64,000 bases of DNA from Streptomyces phaeofaciens (GTDB taxonomy: Bacteria; Actinomycetota; Actinomycetes; Streptomycetales; Streptomycetaceae): NCBI RefSeq assembly GCF_014648915.1, contig NZ_BMSA01000026.1:92330-156329 (forward strand), written 5' to 3'. Both the position numbers and the translations under genes were made by a program. Below the pieces are notes generated by a model, which worked only from the letters and a program-made list of their open reading frames with translations, ran no database searches and was not told the origin of the DNA. Below are positions 32,081 through 41,074 of this stretch, in pieces. Within the stretch, counting starts at the first letter, position 1; every line of letters begins with the position of its first letter.

Positions 32081-32186
32081 ATTGACATGCGCCACACTGG
32101 AGTGAGGCCCCGCACGGGGCCCTCGCGACAGCCGGCGGCAGCAGCCGGCAGTGCGCGGCAGCGCCCGGAGACAAGGAGAAGAGACG

Positions 32187-32849
32187 ATGACGTCGCAGGC
32201 CGCGGACGGACCGGAGCCGGTCACCGCCACGCGCCGCTCCAAGCTCACGCCCCAGCGCGAGCAGGAGTTCTTCGACGCCGTCCTCGAACAGATTCGCGAG
32301 TGCGGATACGAAGCGGTCACCATGGAGGGCGTCGCCGCCAGCACCCGGTGCAGCAAGTCCACGCTCTACCGGCAGTGGAAGACCAAGCCCCAGTTCGTCG
32401 TCGCCGCCCTTCGCTCGCGCCGCACCGCGCGACTCGCCGGCATCGACACCGGGTCGCTCGCCGACGACCTGCGCGAGGCCGCGCGGGCCACCGGCCGCTG
32501 GTCGACGAACGACACCAAGCTGCTCCAGGCCCTCGGCCACGCCGTCACGGGTGACGAGGATCTCGCGCGGGCGCTGCGCGAGGCGCTGATCGACCCCGAG
32601 ATCGAGGCCCTGCGGGAGATCCTGCGGCGCGGCGTCGAGCGCGGAGAGGTCCGCGCCGGCCATCCCGCGCTGGAGTACGTCCCGGCCCAGATGTTCGGCG
32701 TGATCCGCGCCCGGCCCGTCGTGGACGGCCAGTACGCCGACCAGGACTACCTGGTGCGCTTCGTGGAGGCCGCCGTACTCCCGGCGCTCGGGCTCGTCCA
32801 CGACCCGCCACAGACTCAGGCCGCCGTCCATGGGATGACTGGACGGTGA
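32187..32849 (+). CDS. TetR-family transcriptional regulator
   Basis: A 220-aa regulator. Residues about 30-75 form the helix-turn-helix (GYEAVTMEGVAASTRCSKSTLYRQWKTKPQF). The rest is an all-helical ligand domain of the TetR_C type (RSRRTARLAGIDTGSLADDLREAARATGRW). I chose ATG 32187 because AAGGAG lies about 9 bp before it. It is divergent from the PAP2-EamA pair, and the perfect 18-bp inverted repeat between them is its probable operator. Ligand unknown. A stem-loop with a T-run lies after its stop. Confidence 0.9.
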   Translation: MTSQAADGPEPVTATRRSKLTPQREQEFFDAVLEQIRECGYEAVTMEGVAASTRCSKSTLYRQWKTKPQFVVAALRSRRTARLAGIDTGSLADDLREAARATGRWSTNDTKLLQALGHAVTGDEDLARALREALIDPEIEALREILRRGVERGEVRAGHPALEYVPAQMFGVIRARPVVDGQYADQDYLVRFVEAAVLPALGLVHDPPQTQAAVHGMTGR

Positions 32850-32892
32850 CCTGTCCGCGCCGCACCGTGGGGACGGGGGCGGCGCGCACCCC

Positions 32893-32947
32893 CGGCCGGG
32901 TGGGGCTCCCCTTTGAGCGGAGGGGCGCTCCACCCGGCCGACTTTTT
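32893..32947 (+). terminator. Stem-loop with T-run after the tetR gene
   Basis: CGGCCGGGTGG (32893-32903) pairs with CCACCCGGCCG (32930-32940), and a second GC helix can form within the loop. GACTTTTTC follows immediately, giving a conventional factor-independent terminator for plus-strand transcription. It lies between convergent genes and would end the tetR transcript 100 bp after the stop. Confidence 0.75.
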
Positions 32948-32968
32948 CGCGCAACTGGTCAGGGGCGG

Positions 32969-34054
32969 TCAGACGTCCTGGCCGCTGCCGCCGCCCTTCG
33001 ACACCTTGATGCCCTTCGTGATCGTGTCGATGACCGACACGCTCTGGTCGGCGTCGACGCCGAAGCGCAGCACCACCAGGCGCGAGGTGTCCGCCGGCGC
33101 CGGGAACGCCAGCGACTCGACGTAGCCGTCGGCGCCCTTGCTGGTGACCGCCTTCCAGCGCACCAGGTAGCCCTTCTGCCCGGCCACCGTCACCGCCTTG
33201 GAGGCCAGCACCTTGTGCGAGGTGATCTCGCCGTAGGTGGTGCCGCCGTAGGATTCCTCCGCGTTCTTGGAGATGTCCGCCTTCGCCACCTCCTCGGCGG
33301 TGTCGCCCGCGGTGCCCAGCGCCTCGGCCGGGACCGAGTACACGCCGCCCTTGGTGCAGGTCTTGGTGGTGTCGCCGGGGCAGTCGTAGGAGGAGTCGGA
33401 CGTCACCGCCGCGCCGACGCTCATCTGCTGGCCGGTCCAGCCGTCCGGGATCGGGATGCTGATCCCGTTGACCGTGTCCGGCACCGAACCGCTCTTGATC
33501 TTCGGCGCCTCGGACTCGTCGGGGGAGGGCGACGCGCCTCCGGAGCCGCCCGAGCCGCCGGATCCGCCCGACCCGCCGGATCCGCCCGACCCGCCGGATC
33601 CGCCCGACCCGCCGGAGCCACCGGAATCGCCCTGGCCGCCCGAGCCGCCGAACGGGCCGCCCTGGCCGCCGTCCTGCCCGCCCTGGCCGCCGCTCTGACC
33701 GCCCGGCCCCTGCGCCGTGCCGTTGCCGCCGCCCGAGCCGTCGTCCTTGGCCAGCGCCCACACGCCGACCCCGATGCTGGCGAGGACCGCCACCGCCGCC
33801 GCGACGGCTATGCCCGTGCGCAGCCCGCGCCGCGGCCCCGCGCCCGGCGGGGGTGCGGGATGTCCCGGATAGGTCGGATACGCGCCGTACGCGCCGTCGG
33901 TCGACGCCTGCGCGGGCGCACCCCATGCGGCGGCCGAGCCCGCGAGGCGGGTCTGGTCCGTCCATGCCGTGCCGTCCCACCAGCGTTCGGTGGCGGGACC
34001 GTCATTCGTCTGCCCCGGATCGGGGTACCACCCGGGAGGAGTCACCTGCGTCAT
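32969..34054 (-). CDS. DUF2510 membrane protein with Gly/Ser linker
   Basis: A 361-aa protein. Residues 5-35 are a DUF2510 module (PPGWYPDPG...RWWDGTAWTDQ). A single membrane span near 82-103 (GIAVAAAVAVLASIGVGVWAL) is followed by a roughly 75-residue linker of Gly-Gly-Ser repeats, then an extracellular beta domain of about 170 residues with two cysteines. Topology is therefore cytosolic N-terminus, external C-terminus. No enzymatic motif is visible. The start places the DUF2510 motif at residue 6. The linker DNA is made of near-identical 18-bp units and could vary in length. Confidence 0.8.
   Translation of the reverse strand: MTQVTPPGWYPDPGQTNDGPATERWWDGTAWTDQTRLAGSAAAWGAPAQASTDGAYGAYPTYPGHPAPPPGAGPRRGLRTGIAVAAAVAVLASIGVGVWALAKDDGSGGGNGTAQGPGGQSGGQGGQDGGQGGPFGGSGGQGDSGGSGGSGGSGGSGGSGGSGGSGGSGGSGGASPSPDESEAPKIKSGSVPDTVNGISIPIPDGWTGQQMSVGAAVTSDSSYDCPGDTTKTCTKGGVYSVPAEALGTAGDTAEEVAKADISKNAEESYGGTTYGEITSHKVLASKAVTVAGQKGYLVRWKAVTSKGADGYVESLAFPAPADTSRLVVLRFGVDADQSVSVIDTITKGIKVSKGGGSGQDV
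33541..33640. repeat. 18-bp tandem units encoding a Gly/Ser linker
   Basis: Within the DUF2510 gene, 18-bp units of the form CCGCCGGATCCGCCCGAC recur head-to-tail with small changes. They encode the repeated Gly-Gly-Ser segment just outside the membrane span. Because the units are multiples of three, gain or loss would change linker length without breaking the frame. Confidence 0.75.
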
Positions 34055-34350
34055 GACACCACCGTATGAGGCATCGGTGAAAGGCGGATGAGAGGGAGGG
34101 CATTCCGTGACCGGCGCCCGGTCGGCGGCGGCCGGCCCGCAGCCGCCCCGCTGGCGTGAAATCGACGTCAATTCGGTGCGCGTCGACCGCTGTTGACGTT
34201 CCGGGCCGTCCCCGCAGGCCCGTTCGGCCCTGTCGCGGTTCCCGTGTCACCCGTGAAGGCAAGACCTGCGCGGACCGCCCTCCGCCGGGGCCCTCGGACG
34301 GCTACGCTCGTGGTCGGTACGTCTTTCGGGCGACTTGGGGAGGTAGCGGG

Positions 34351-37041
34351 ATGACGGAGGTACGGCCGGCGGCGGCCGCCTCGGCTTCCCTCTGGGAGCG
34401 CGATGCGGAAGTCGCCGTTCTGGCGCAGGCGGTGGACACCCTCTGCGCCGACCGGTCCTCCTCGGGCCATCTGCTGGTGCTCCGGGGCGAGGCGGGACTC
34501 GGCAAAACGGCATTGCTGGCCGAGACTCGTCGCATCGCCGAGTCCCGGAACTGCACGGTGTGGTCGGCCCGCGGCGGCGAGACGCTGCGGTCCGTCCCCT
34601 TCAACGTCGTCCGGCAGCTGCTCCAGCCGGCGCTGCTGTCCCTGCTGCCGGAGGAGGCCCGCGAGTACCTCGGCGACTGGTACGACATCGCGGGCCCCGC
34701 CCTCGGCATAGCGGAACCAGGTGACGCGCCCGCCGACCCGCAGGGCGTGTGCGACGGCCTGGTCGCCGCCGTACGGCGACTCGCCAAGCTCTGCTACCCG
34801 CTGGTGCTGCTGATCGACGACGCGCACTGGGCCGACCAGGAGACCCTGCGCTGGCTCGCCGCCTTCGTCGAACGCCTCGACGACCTGTCCGTCCTGGTCG
34901 TCGTGGCCCGCAGGCCCGGCGAGGTCAAGGGCGACGCCGCCCGCCATCTCGAAGCGATCGGCGCGGTCGCCGGCCACTCGGTCACCAGCCTCAGCGCGCT
35001 CACCCCGGCCGCCGTCGCCGGCCTCACCCGGGCCACCCTCGGCCCCCACGCCGACGGCGCGTTCTGCCGCGAGGTGTGGGCCGTCACCGACGGCAACCCC
35101 TACGACACCGTGGAACTCCTCGCCAAGGTCGGCGACAGCGGATTCGAACCGAGCGAGGCCTCGGCCATCGAACTGCGCCCGCTGAGCAAGTCGGCGCGCG
35201 GCGGCGGACTCGTCGCCCGCCTGGAGGAACTGGGCGTCGACGCCACCCGGTTCGCCATGGCCGCCGCCATCCTCGGCGTCGGCATCTCCATCGACGAGGC
35301 GGCCCGGCTCGCCGTCATGGGCCGCGACGACGCGGTGCGCTGCGCCGAACTGCTGCGCACCGCCCGCATCCTGACCGAGCCCGACCCGACGGCCGTGGCC
35401 GCCGCCGACGGCGACCTGGAGTTCGTCCACCCGCTGATCGCCACCGCCGTCTACGACTCCATCCCCGGCAGCCTGCGCACCGCGATGCACGGCATCGCCG
35501 CCCAGGTCGTCGCCGACGCGGGCAAGGGGCTCGCGGCCGCCTCCCGGCACCTGATCCAGGTCCACCCCGAGGGCGACCAGGAACTCGTCGAGCAGCTGCG
35601 CGGAGCCGCCGGCGAACACCTGGCCGTCGGCGCCCCCGACGCGGCCCGCCGCTGTCTGGAACGCGCCCTGGAGGAACCACCCGCCCCCGAGGTGCACGCG
35701 CGGGTGCTCTACGACCTCGGCTGCGCCACCCTGCTCACCGCGCCCGCGAAGACCGTCGACCACCTGCGCACCGCGCTCGCCCTGCCCGGCCTCGACGGCG
35801 ACCTGCGCGTGGACGCCGTCTACCGGCTGTCCCAGGCGCTGCTGTACAACGACCAGCTGGAGGAGGCCGTCCGCACGGTCGAGGCGGAGGCCGCCCGGCA
35901 CGCACCGGGCCCGGCGAAGATGCGGCTCCAGGCCGTGCAGTTCATGTGGGAGGGCGTCCACGCGGGCGAGACCACCTCACCCGGCCGCTCCGAACGGCTC
36001 GCCGCCCTCGCCGCGACCTGCGCCGGCCGGGACAACGCCGAGCGCGCCCTGCTCATCCTGCGCGGCTTCGACGCCGTGACCCACGGGGAGAACGCCGAGG
36101 AGGTCGTCGAGTTCTGCGACCGTGCCCTCGTCAACGGCCGCCTCGCCCCGGGCCTCGGCTGGACCGACCAGGAGTGGGGCATCGAGCTGCTGATGATGCT
36201 GGCCAGCTCCTACGCCTACACCGACCGGCTCGACCGCGCCGACACCCTCTTCAACGAGGCCGTCCGCGCCTACGAGTCGGCCGGCTGGAGCGGCGGCCAC
36301 ACCTCCCTGGCCCACGCCTACCTCGGTCTGGGCCTGCGCCGCCGGGGCCGGCTGAAGGAGGCCGAGGAGTCCCTGCGGAAGTCCCTGAGCCTCGCCGAAC
36401 GCGTCGGCCGGGGCCTGCCCCTGTACTGGTCGGCCACCTGCAACCTCGTCGACGTCCTGCTGTCCCGGGGCCATGTCGAGGAGGCCTGGCGGATCGCCGA
36501 GGAGTACGGCTTCGGACCGCCCTACCCGTCCACCATCGTGCTGCCCGACCCGCGCTCGGTGCGGGGCCGGCTGCTGCTCGCCGTCGGCCGGTTCAAGGAC
36601 GGCGTCAACGAACTGGAGGAGGCCGGGAAGGCGGCCGCCGCGCGCGGTCACCTCAACCCGGTGATGGTCCCGTGGGCCGTCGACCTCGCCCGGGCCCTCG
36701 CCACGCAGGACCCGGCCCGCGCGGCCCAGCTCGCCTCCGAGGCGCGCCGCCAGGCGGAGCGGTTCGGCACCGACACGGCGATCGGCGAGGCCCTGCGCTG
36801 CGCCGCCGCCCTGGAGACCGGGCAGCGCGCGGTCAGGCTGGCCCAGCAGGCGGCGGCGTACCTGGAGTCCTCTCCCTGCCAGTACGAACACGCGGCCGCC
36901 CGGGTGGAGTACGGTGTCCTGTCCCGCTCGGTGTCCGAACTCAACCGGGGTCTGGCACTGGCGCGCAGCTGCGGCGCCGACAGCCTGGCGGCCAAGGCGG
37001 AGCGGGCGCTGGCGAGCCTGATGGCACTGGACCCACGCTAG
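34351..37041 (+). CDS. STAND/LAL-type AAA ATPase lacking the usual C-terminal HTH
   Basis: An 896-aa protein. The N-terminal AAA_16 domain has Walker A GEAGLGKTAL at 46-55 and Walker B LVLLIDDAHWAD near 152. Helical TPR-like repeats fill about 430-890. This is the layout of large LuxR-type (LAL) ATPases, but those normally end in a LuxR helix-turn-helix of about 65 residues, which is absent: the protein stops at LMALDPR. The stop codon TAG lies inside the left end of a MITE-like element. Either this branch never had the domain or the insertion removed it. GGGGAGG about 8 bp before ATG 34351 supports the start. Confidence 0.85.
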   Translation: MTEVRPAAAASASLWERDAEVAVLAQAVDTLCADRSSSGHLLVLRGEAGLGKTALLAETRRIAESRNCTVWSARGGETLRSVPFNVVRQLLQPALLSLLPEEAREYLGDWYDIAGPALGIAEPGDAPADPQGVCDGLVAAVRRLAKLCYPLVLLIDDAHWADQETLRWLAAFVERLDDLSVLVVVARRPGEVKGDAARHLEAIGAVAGHSVTSLSALTPAAVAGLTRATLGPHADGAFCREVWAVTDGNPYDTVELLAKVGDSGFEPSEASAIELRPLSKSARGGGLVARLEELGVDATRFAMAAAILGVGISIDEAARLAVMGRDDAVRCAELLRTARILTEPDPTAVAAADGDLEFVHPLIATAVYDSIPGSLRTAMHGIAAQVVADAGKGLAAASRHLIQVHPEGDQELVEQLRGAAGEHLAVGAPDAARRCLERALEEPPAPEVHARVLYDLGCATLLTAPAKTVDHLRTALALPGLDGDLRVDAVYRLSQALLYNDQLEEAVRTVEAEAARHAPGPAKMRLQAVQFMWEGVHAGETTSPGRSERLAALAATCAGRDNAERALLILRGFDAVTHGENAEEVVEFCDRALVNGRLAPGLGWTDQEWGIELLMMLASSYAYTDRLDRADTLFNEAVRAYESAGWSGGHTSLAHAYLGLGLRRRGRLKEAEESLRKSLSLAERVGRGLPLYWSATCNLVDVLLSRGHVEEAWRIAEEYGFGPPYPSTIVLPDPRSVRGRLLLAVGRFKDGVNELEEAGKAAAARGHLNPVMVPWAVDLARALATQDPARAAQLASEARRQAERFGTDTAIGEALRCAAALETGQRAVRLAQQAAAYLESSPCQYEHAAARVEYGVLSRSVSELNRGLALARSCGADSLAAKAERALASLMALDPR

Positions 37042-37218
37042 GTCGTGTCCGCAAAGTGGCGTCGTCTGCCCGCAGGGCAGGGCTCGCGGCGTCCGGTGCG
37101 GTGCATCGCAAGGCGGAGGGTCGCCCGCGTACTGGGTGTACGCGGGTGATCCCGACAACGCGGCGAGGTGCCGTGCCGGGCGTCGCGAGCCAGACGGGAC
37201 TTTGCGGACACGGCCTAG
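37038..37218. mobile_element. MITE-like element, 181 bp with 20-bp terminal inverted repeats
   Basis: The left end CTAGGTCGTGTCCGCAAAGT (37038-37057) and the right end ACTTTGCGGACACGGCCTAG (37199-37218) are inverted copies with one mismatch. The inside carries no gene and contains its own palindromic stretches (e.g. CGCGTACTGGGTGTACGCG). Short elements with these ends are familiar to me from Streptomyces genomes as non-autonomous transposon derivatives, moved by a transposase encoded elsewhere. The left end contributes the TAG stop codon of the preceding ATPase gene. Confidence 0.7.
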
Positions 37219-37222
37219 GACC

Positions 37223-37244
37223 TTCCCCCGGCTTGCCGGGGGAA
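37223..37244 (-). terminator. Hairpin terminator of the pca operon
   Basis: TTCCCCCGGC (37223-37232) and GCCGGGGGAA (37235-37244) form a perfect 10-bp stem with a 2-nt centre, two bases beyond the stop of pcaL. It would end the minus-strand pca transcript and may also block reading from the element and ATPase gene on the other side. Confidence 0.75.
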
Positions 37245-37246
37245 CG

Positions 37247-38362
37247 TCAGCCCTCCTCCTCCAGCACCCGCTGCGCCGTCGCGAACGCCGAGTTCGCCGC
37301 CGGGACCCCGCAGTAGACGGCGGTCTGGAGCAGGACGGCGCCGATCTCCTCAGGGGTGAGCCCGTTGCGCCGGGCCGCGCGGACGTGCATGGCCAGCTCG
37401 TCGTAGTGGCCGTGGGCGACCAGCGCGGTCAGCGTGATCATGCTGCGCTCACGGCGGCTGAGCGTCGGGTCGGTCCAGATCTCGCCCCAGGCGTAGCGCG
37501 AGATGAAGTCCTGGTAGCGGGCCGTGAACGGCGACTGCCGGGCCTGCGCCCGGTCCACGTGCGCGTCGCCGAGCACCTCGCGCCGCACCTCCATGCCCCG
37601 GCGGGCGGGGCCGTCGAAGTGGGTCCGCAGCGCGGTCAGCACCGCCTCCGGACGCTCCGCCGGTGCCAGATGCGAGGCGCCGGGGAGTTCGACGAGCGCG
37701 GCGCCCGGCACCGTGTCCGCGATCTCCCGCAGATGCGCGGGCGGGGTCGCCGGATCCTGGCGTCCGGCGATCAGCAGGGTGGGCACGGTGATCTCCGCGA
37801 GCCGCTCCCGCAGGTCGAACGCGCCCAGCGCGTCACAGCACGCGGCATACGCCTCGGGGTCGGCGTCCCGGTGGTCGGCGACCAGCCTCGGCACGGTGAA
37901 CCCCGGCGTGAACCAGCGGGCGTCGGCGGACTCCGCGAGCTTCGCGAGCCCCTCGCGCCGCACCAGCGCGGCCCGCTCCTCCCACGGCTTCGCCCCGTTG
38001 AAGTGGGCCGACGAACAGATCACGGCCAGACAGGACAGCCGTTCGGGGTGGTGCACCGCGAGGTGCAGTCCGACCGCGCCGCCCAGCGACACACCCGCGT
38101 ACGCGAACCGCTCCAGGCCGAGGGAGTCGGCGAGTGCCAGGACCAGGCCGGCCAGGTCGCCGACCGTGGCGCCGGGGCCGATCAGCCCGGCGGGGGAGCC
38201 GCCGTGCCCCGGCAGGTCCCAGCGCACCACCCGGTGGGTGGCGGACAGTTCGGGCGCGACCTTGTCCCACAGCGCGTACGAGGTGCCCAGCGAGGGGCCG
38301 AGCAGCAGCGGAGGCGCGGAAGCGGGGCCCTCGGCGCGGTGGTTGAGCAGCTTCTCGGTCAA
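37247..38362 (-). CDS. pcaL: PcaL: 3-oxoadipate enol-lactonase fused to 4-carboxymuconolactone decarboxylase
   Basis: A 371-aa bifunctional enzyme of the beta-ketoadipate pathway. Residues about 1-250 are an alpha/beta hydrolase with nucleophile YAGVSLGGAVG near 95 and catalytic His in ASHLAPAERP, which opens the enol-lactone. Residues about 260-371 are the AhpD-like decarboxylase (YAWGEIWTDPTLSRRERSMITLT...HVRAARRNGLTPEEIGAVL). The fusion is the known actinobacterial PcaL. It starts at TTG 38362, overlapping the pcaB stop (TTGA), and is followed by a strong terminator. Confidence 0.95.
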   Translation of the reverse strand: MTEKLLNHRAEGPASAPPLLLGPSLGTSYALWDKVAPELSATHRVVRWDLPGHGGSPAGLIGPGATVGDLAGLVLALADSLGLERFAYAGVSLGGAVGLHLAVHHPERLSCLAVICSSAHFNGAKPWEERAALVRREGLAKLAESADARWFTPGFTVPRLVADHRDADPEAYAACCDALGAFDLRERLAEITVPTLLIAGRQDPATPPAHLREIADTVPGAALVELPGASHLAPAERPEAVLTALRTHFDGPARRGMEVRREVLGDAHVDRAQARQSPFTARYQDFISRYAWGEIWTDPTLSRRERSMITLTALVAHGHYDELAMHVRAARRNGLTPEEIGAVLLQTAVYCGVPAANSAFATAQRVLEEEG

Positions 38363-39687
38363 CGTCGCTCCAGAGCACGGTCGGTGAGGGTTCCGGCGGA
38401 GCCGGTGTAGCGGGCCGGGTCGGTGAGGTCGTCGACGTCGACGCCCCGCAGGTCGGGCTCCTCGGCGAGGAGTTCGGCGAGTGTGCGGCCCTCGGCCCAG
38501 GTGCGCGGGGCGAGGGCGCTGAGCAGCTCCTTGGCGCGGGCCCGGCCCAGCAGCGCCGACAGTTCGGCGGACAGCCGTTCGGAGACGATCAGCCCATGGG
38601 TGCGGCCGAGGTTCGCGCGCATCGCGTCCGGGTGCACCCGCAGGCCCTCGGTCAGCTCGGCGGCGTCCCGGGCCGCACCGCCGACCAGCCGCAGCAGGTC
38701 CCGCAGCGGCTCCCACTCGGCGTGCCAGGCCCCGGCCGGCCGCTCGTCCTCGGCCGCCAGCGACCCGTACAGCACGGCCGCGAGCTGCGGGGCGCGCCGG
38801 GCGGCGGCCGCGATCAACGTGGCGCGGACCGGGTTCGCCTTGTGCGGCATGGCCGAGGAGCCGCCCCCGCGTCCCTCCGCGACCTCGGCGATCTCGGTGC
38901 GGGCGAGGGTGAGGACGTCCACCGCGATCTTCCCGAGCGCGCCCGCCGTGAACGCCAGGCATCCGGCGAGGTCGGCGATCGGTGTGCGCAGGGTGTGCCA
39001 GGGCAACAGGGGTGCCCGCAGCCCCAGTTCGCGCGCGTACGCGGCGGGCAGCGCGGTCGCGTCCTCGGCGCCGTACGCCGTGAAGGCGGCCAGTGTCCCG
39101 GCCGCGCCGCCGAGCTGGGCGGGCAGCGCGTCCCGTACCGTCCGCACCCGGTCCCGGGCGTCCAGGACCAGCGAGCGCCACCCGGCCGCCTTCAGCCCGA
39201 AGGTCGTCGGGACGGCGTGCTGGGTGAGCGTCCGGCCCGGCATCGGGGTGTCCCGGTGCTCGGCCGCCCGCCGGGCCAGCGCCGACCCGGTGCGGTCGAG
39301 GTCGGCCAGGACCAGGTCCAGCGTGCGCACCGCGACCAGCATCGTCGCCGTGTCCATGATGTCCTGGCTGGTCGCGCCCCGGTGCACGTACGGCCCGTGG
39401 GCGGCGTCGGTCGCCCCGGTGAGGTCGGCGACCAGGGGGATGACCGGGTTGCCGCCCGAGCGGGCCCGCTCGGCCAGGGAGCGGACGTCGTAGGGACCGC
39501 GGGCCGCCTCGGTGACCGCCGCGCCGGCCCCCGCCGGGGCCAGCCCCAGGGACTCCTGGGCACGGGTCAGCGCGGCCTCCGCGTCGAGCAGCGCCCGCAG
39601 GAACGCGTCGTCACCGGTCGCCGAGGCGGCGGGGGAGCCGGTCCACCCGGGGGAGAGCAGACCGGCGTCGGAGTGAGCAGGGGTCAC
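38359..39687 (-). CDS. pcaB: PcaB: 3-carboxy-cis,cis-muconate cycloisomerase
   Basis: A 442-aa member of the fumarase/aspartase superfamily. The signature GGGSSAMPHKANP near 288-300 contains the catalytic serine loop, and HRGATSQDIMDTA near 104 the second active-site region. It closes carboxymuconate, the product of PcaHG, to the muconolactone. The GTG at 39687 overlaps the pcaG stop. The gene is in the standard place between pcaG and pcaL. Confidence 0.95.
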   Translation of the reverse strand: MTPAHSDAGLLSPGWTGSPAASATGDDAFLRALLDAEAALTRAQESLGLAPAGAGAAVTEAARGPYDVRSLAERARSGGNPVIPLVADLTGATDAAHGPYVHRGATSQDIMDTATMLVAVRTLDLVLADLDRTGSALARRAAEHRDTPMPGRTLTQHAVPTTFGLKAAGWRSLVLDARDRVRTVRDALPAQLGGAAGTLAAFTAYGAEDATALPAAYARELGLRAPLLPWHTLRTPIADLAGCLAFTAGALGKIAVDVLTLARTEIAEVAEGRGGGSSAMPHKANPVRATLIAAAARRAPQLAAVLYGSLAAEDERPAGAWHAEWEPLRDLLRLVGGAARDAAELTEGLRVHPDAMRANLGRTHGLIVSERLSAELSALLGRARAKELLSALAPRTWAEGRTLAELLAEEPDLRGVDVDDLTDPARYTGSAGTLTDRALERR

Positions 39688-40289
39688 TGGAACTCCAGGA
39701 AGACCGTCTCGCCTTCGCCCTGAAGGCGGATGTCGAAACGGTAGGTGCCTGCGGCGTCCCGCGTGGCGATCAGCGTGTCGCGCCGCGCCGGGTCCAGCTG
39801 GGAGAGCAGCGGGTCGGCGGCGAGCGCGGCGTCGTCGCCGGGCAGGTAGATCCGGGTGTAGAGGTGCATCAGCAGGCCGCGCGCGAACACGCACACGCTC
39901 ACGTAGGGGGCGCTGGCGCCGCGTGCGCCGGGCCGCAGCGTCCGCGCCGTCCAGTGTCCGTTCGCGTCCGTCTGGATGCGGCCCCAGCCGGTGAACTCCA
40001 CACCGTTGCGGCCGAGGAAGCCGCCGGTCGCCGGGTCGCGCCGCATCGATCCGTCGGCCCGCGGGACACCGCCGTCCGGGTCGGCGCCCCACAGCTCCAC
40101 GAACGCGTCCGGCAGCGGGTCGCCCTCGCCGTCGTACACGTACCCCTGGAGGGCGATGGCGGCCGGATGGCCGGCCGGGGCGATGTCGCCGCCGCCCGGG
40201 AACGGCAGGGCATGGCCGTAGAAGGGGCCGACCGTGTGCGACGGGGTCGGGAGCACGGTCTCGGGGCGACTCGGGTCGATCTTCGTCAT
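39684..40289 (-). CDS. pcaG: PcaG: protocatechuate 3,4-dioxygenase alpha subunit
   Basis: A 201-aa subunit of the intradiol ring-cleaving dioxygenase. It has the intradiol fold with TPSHTVGPFYGHALPF at the N-terminus and the YVSVCVFARGLLMHLYTRIYLPG strand, but lacks the iron-binding Tyr/His set, as expected for the alpha chain. It pairs with PcaH to form the active site. It lies 6 bp after pcaH, so expression is balanced. Confidence 0.95.
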   Translation of the reverse strand: MTKIDPSRPETVLPTPSHTVGPFYGHALPFPGGGDIAPAGHPAAIALQGYVYDGEGDPLPDAFVELWGADPDGGVPRADGSMRRDPATGGFLGRNGVEFTGWGRIQTDANGHWTARTLRPGARGASAPYVSVCVFARGLLMHLYTRIYLPGDDAALAADPLLSQLDPARRDTLIATRDAAGTYRFDIRLQGEGETVFLEFQ

Positions 40290-40295
40290 GGCAGG

Positions 40296-41069
40296 TCAGC
40301 GCCCTTCTTCGATCCAGGTGGCCTGCGGCCCGTCCAGCACGATGTCCCAGTGGTAGCCCATCGAGAACTCCGGCACCGACAGACTGTGGTCGTACGTCGC
40401 GATCAGCCGCTGCCGGGCCGCGTCGTCCGTCACCGACTGGATGATCGGGTCGTACGGGAACAGCGGGTCGCTCGGGAAGTACATCTGCGTCACGAGCCGC
40501 TGGGTGAACGCCGAGCCGAAGAGCGAGAAGTGGATGTGGGCGGGCCGCCAGGCGTTGACGTGCTGCCGCCACGGGTACGGGCCCGGCTGGACGGTGGTGA
40601 ACCGGTACCGGCCGTCGTCGTCCGTCAGGGTGCGGCCGACGCCGGTGAAGTTCGGGTCCAGCGGGGCGTCGTGCTGCTCGCGCTGGTGCGCGTAGCGGCC
40701 CGCCGAGTTGGCCTGCCAGATCTCGATCAGCTGGCCCCGGACCGGACGCCCGGACCGGTCGAGGAGCCGGCCGGAGACCGTGATGCGCTCGCCGATCGGC
40801 TCGCCGTGGTGCTGCCGGGTCAGGTCGTTGTCGATCTCGGTGATGTCCCGCTCCCCGAACGCGGGGGAGTGCAGCTCCACCAGCTCCGGGTCCTTCGTCA
40901 CATCGATGGTGACCGGCGGCTGTTTCGGATGCCGCAGCACCGACGAGCGGTACGGCGCGTAGCCGCGGCGCGGCTGGTGCTCGACGGGGCCTCCGTCGGC
41001 GATCCGCTTCTCGTACGCGGCCCGCTCGGCCGCGATCTCCTGGTCGATGTCGTGCTGGGTGAGAGTCAT
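40296..41069 (-). CDS. pcaH: PcaH: protocatechuate 3,4-dioxygenase beta subunit
   Basis: A 257-aa subunit that binds the non-heme Fe(III). Tyrosines in SAGRYAHQ and QPGPYPWRQ and the two histidines in WRPAHIHFSLFG are the iron ligands. It opens protocatechuate between the hydroxyls to give 3-carboxymuconate. It has the usual PcaH N-terminal segment HQPRRGYAPYRSSVLRHP. It is located just after pcaF (5-bp gap). Confidence 0.95.
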   Translation of the reverse strand: MTLTQHDIDQEIAAERAAYEKRIADGGPVEHQPRRGYAPYRSSVLRHPKQPPVTIDVTKDPELVELHSPAFGERDITEIDNDLTRQHHGEPIGERITVSGRLLDRSGRPVRGQLIEIWQANSAGRYAHQREQHDAPLDPNFTGVGRTLTDDDGRYRFTTVQPGPYPWRQHVNAWRPAHIHFSLFGSAFTQRLVTQMYFPSDPLFPYDPIIQSVTDDAARQRLIATYDHSLSVPEFSMGYHWDIVLDGPQATWIEEGR

Positions 41070-41074
41070 GGTTC

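Noticed and set aside
34351..37041. Complete LuxR-type transcription factor
   Set aside because: The C-terminal helix-turn-helix is absent, so DNA binding is not supported; called as an ATPase instead.
37247..38362. Possible frameshift joining two pca genes
   Set aside because: The lactonase-decarboxylase fusion is the normal actinobacterial PcaL arrangement.
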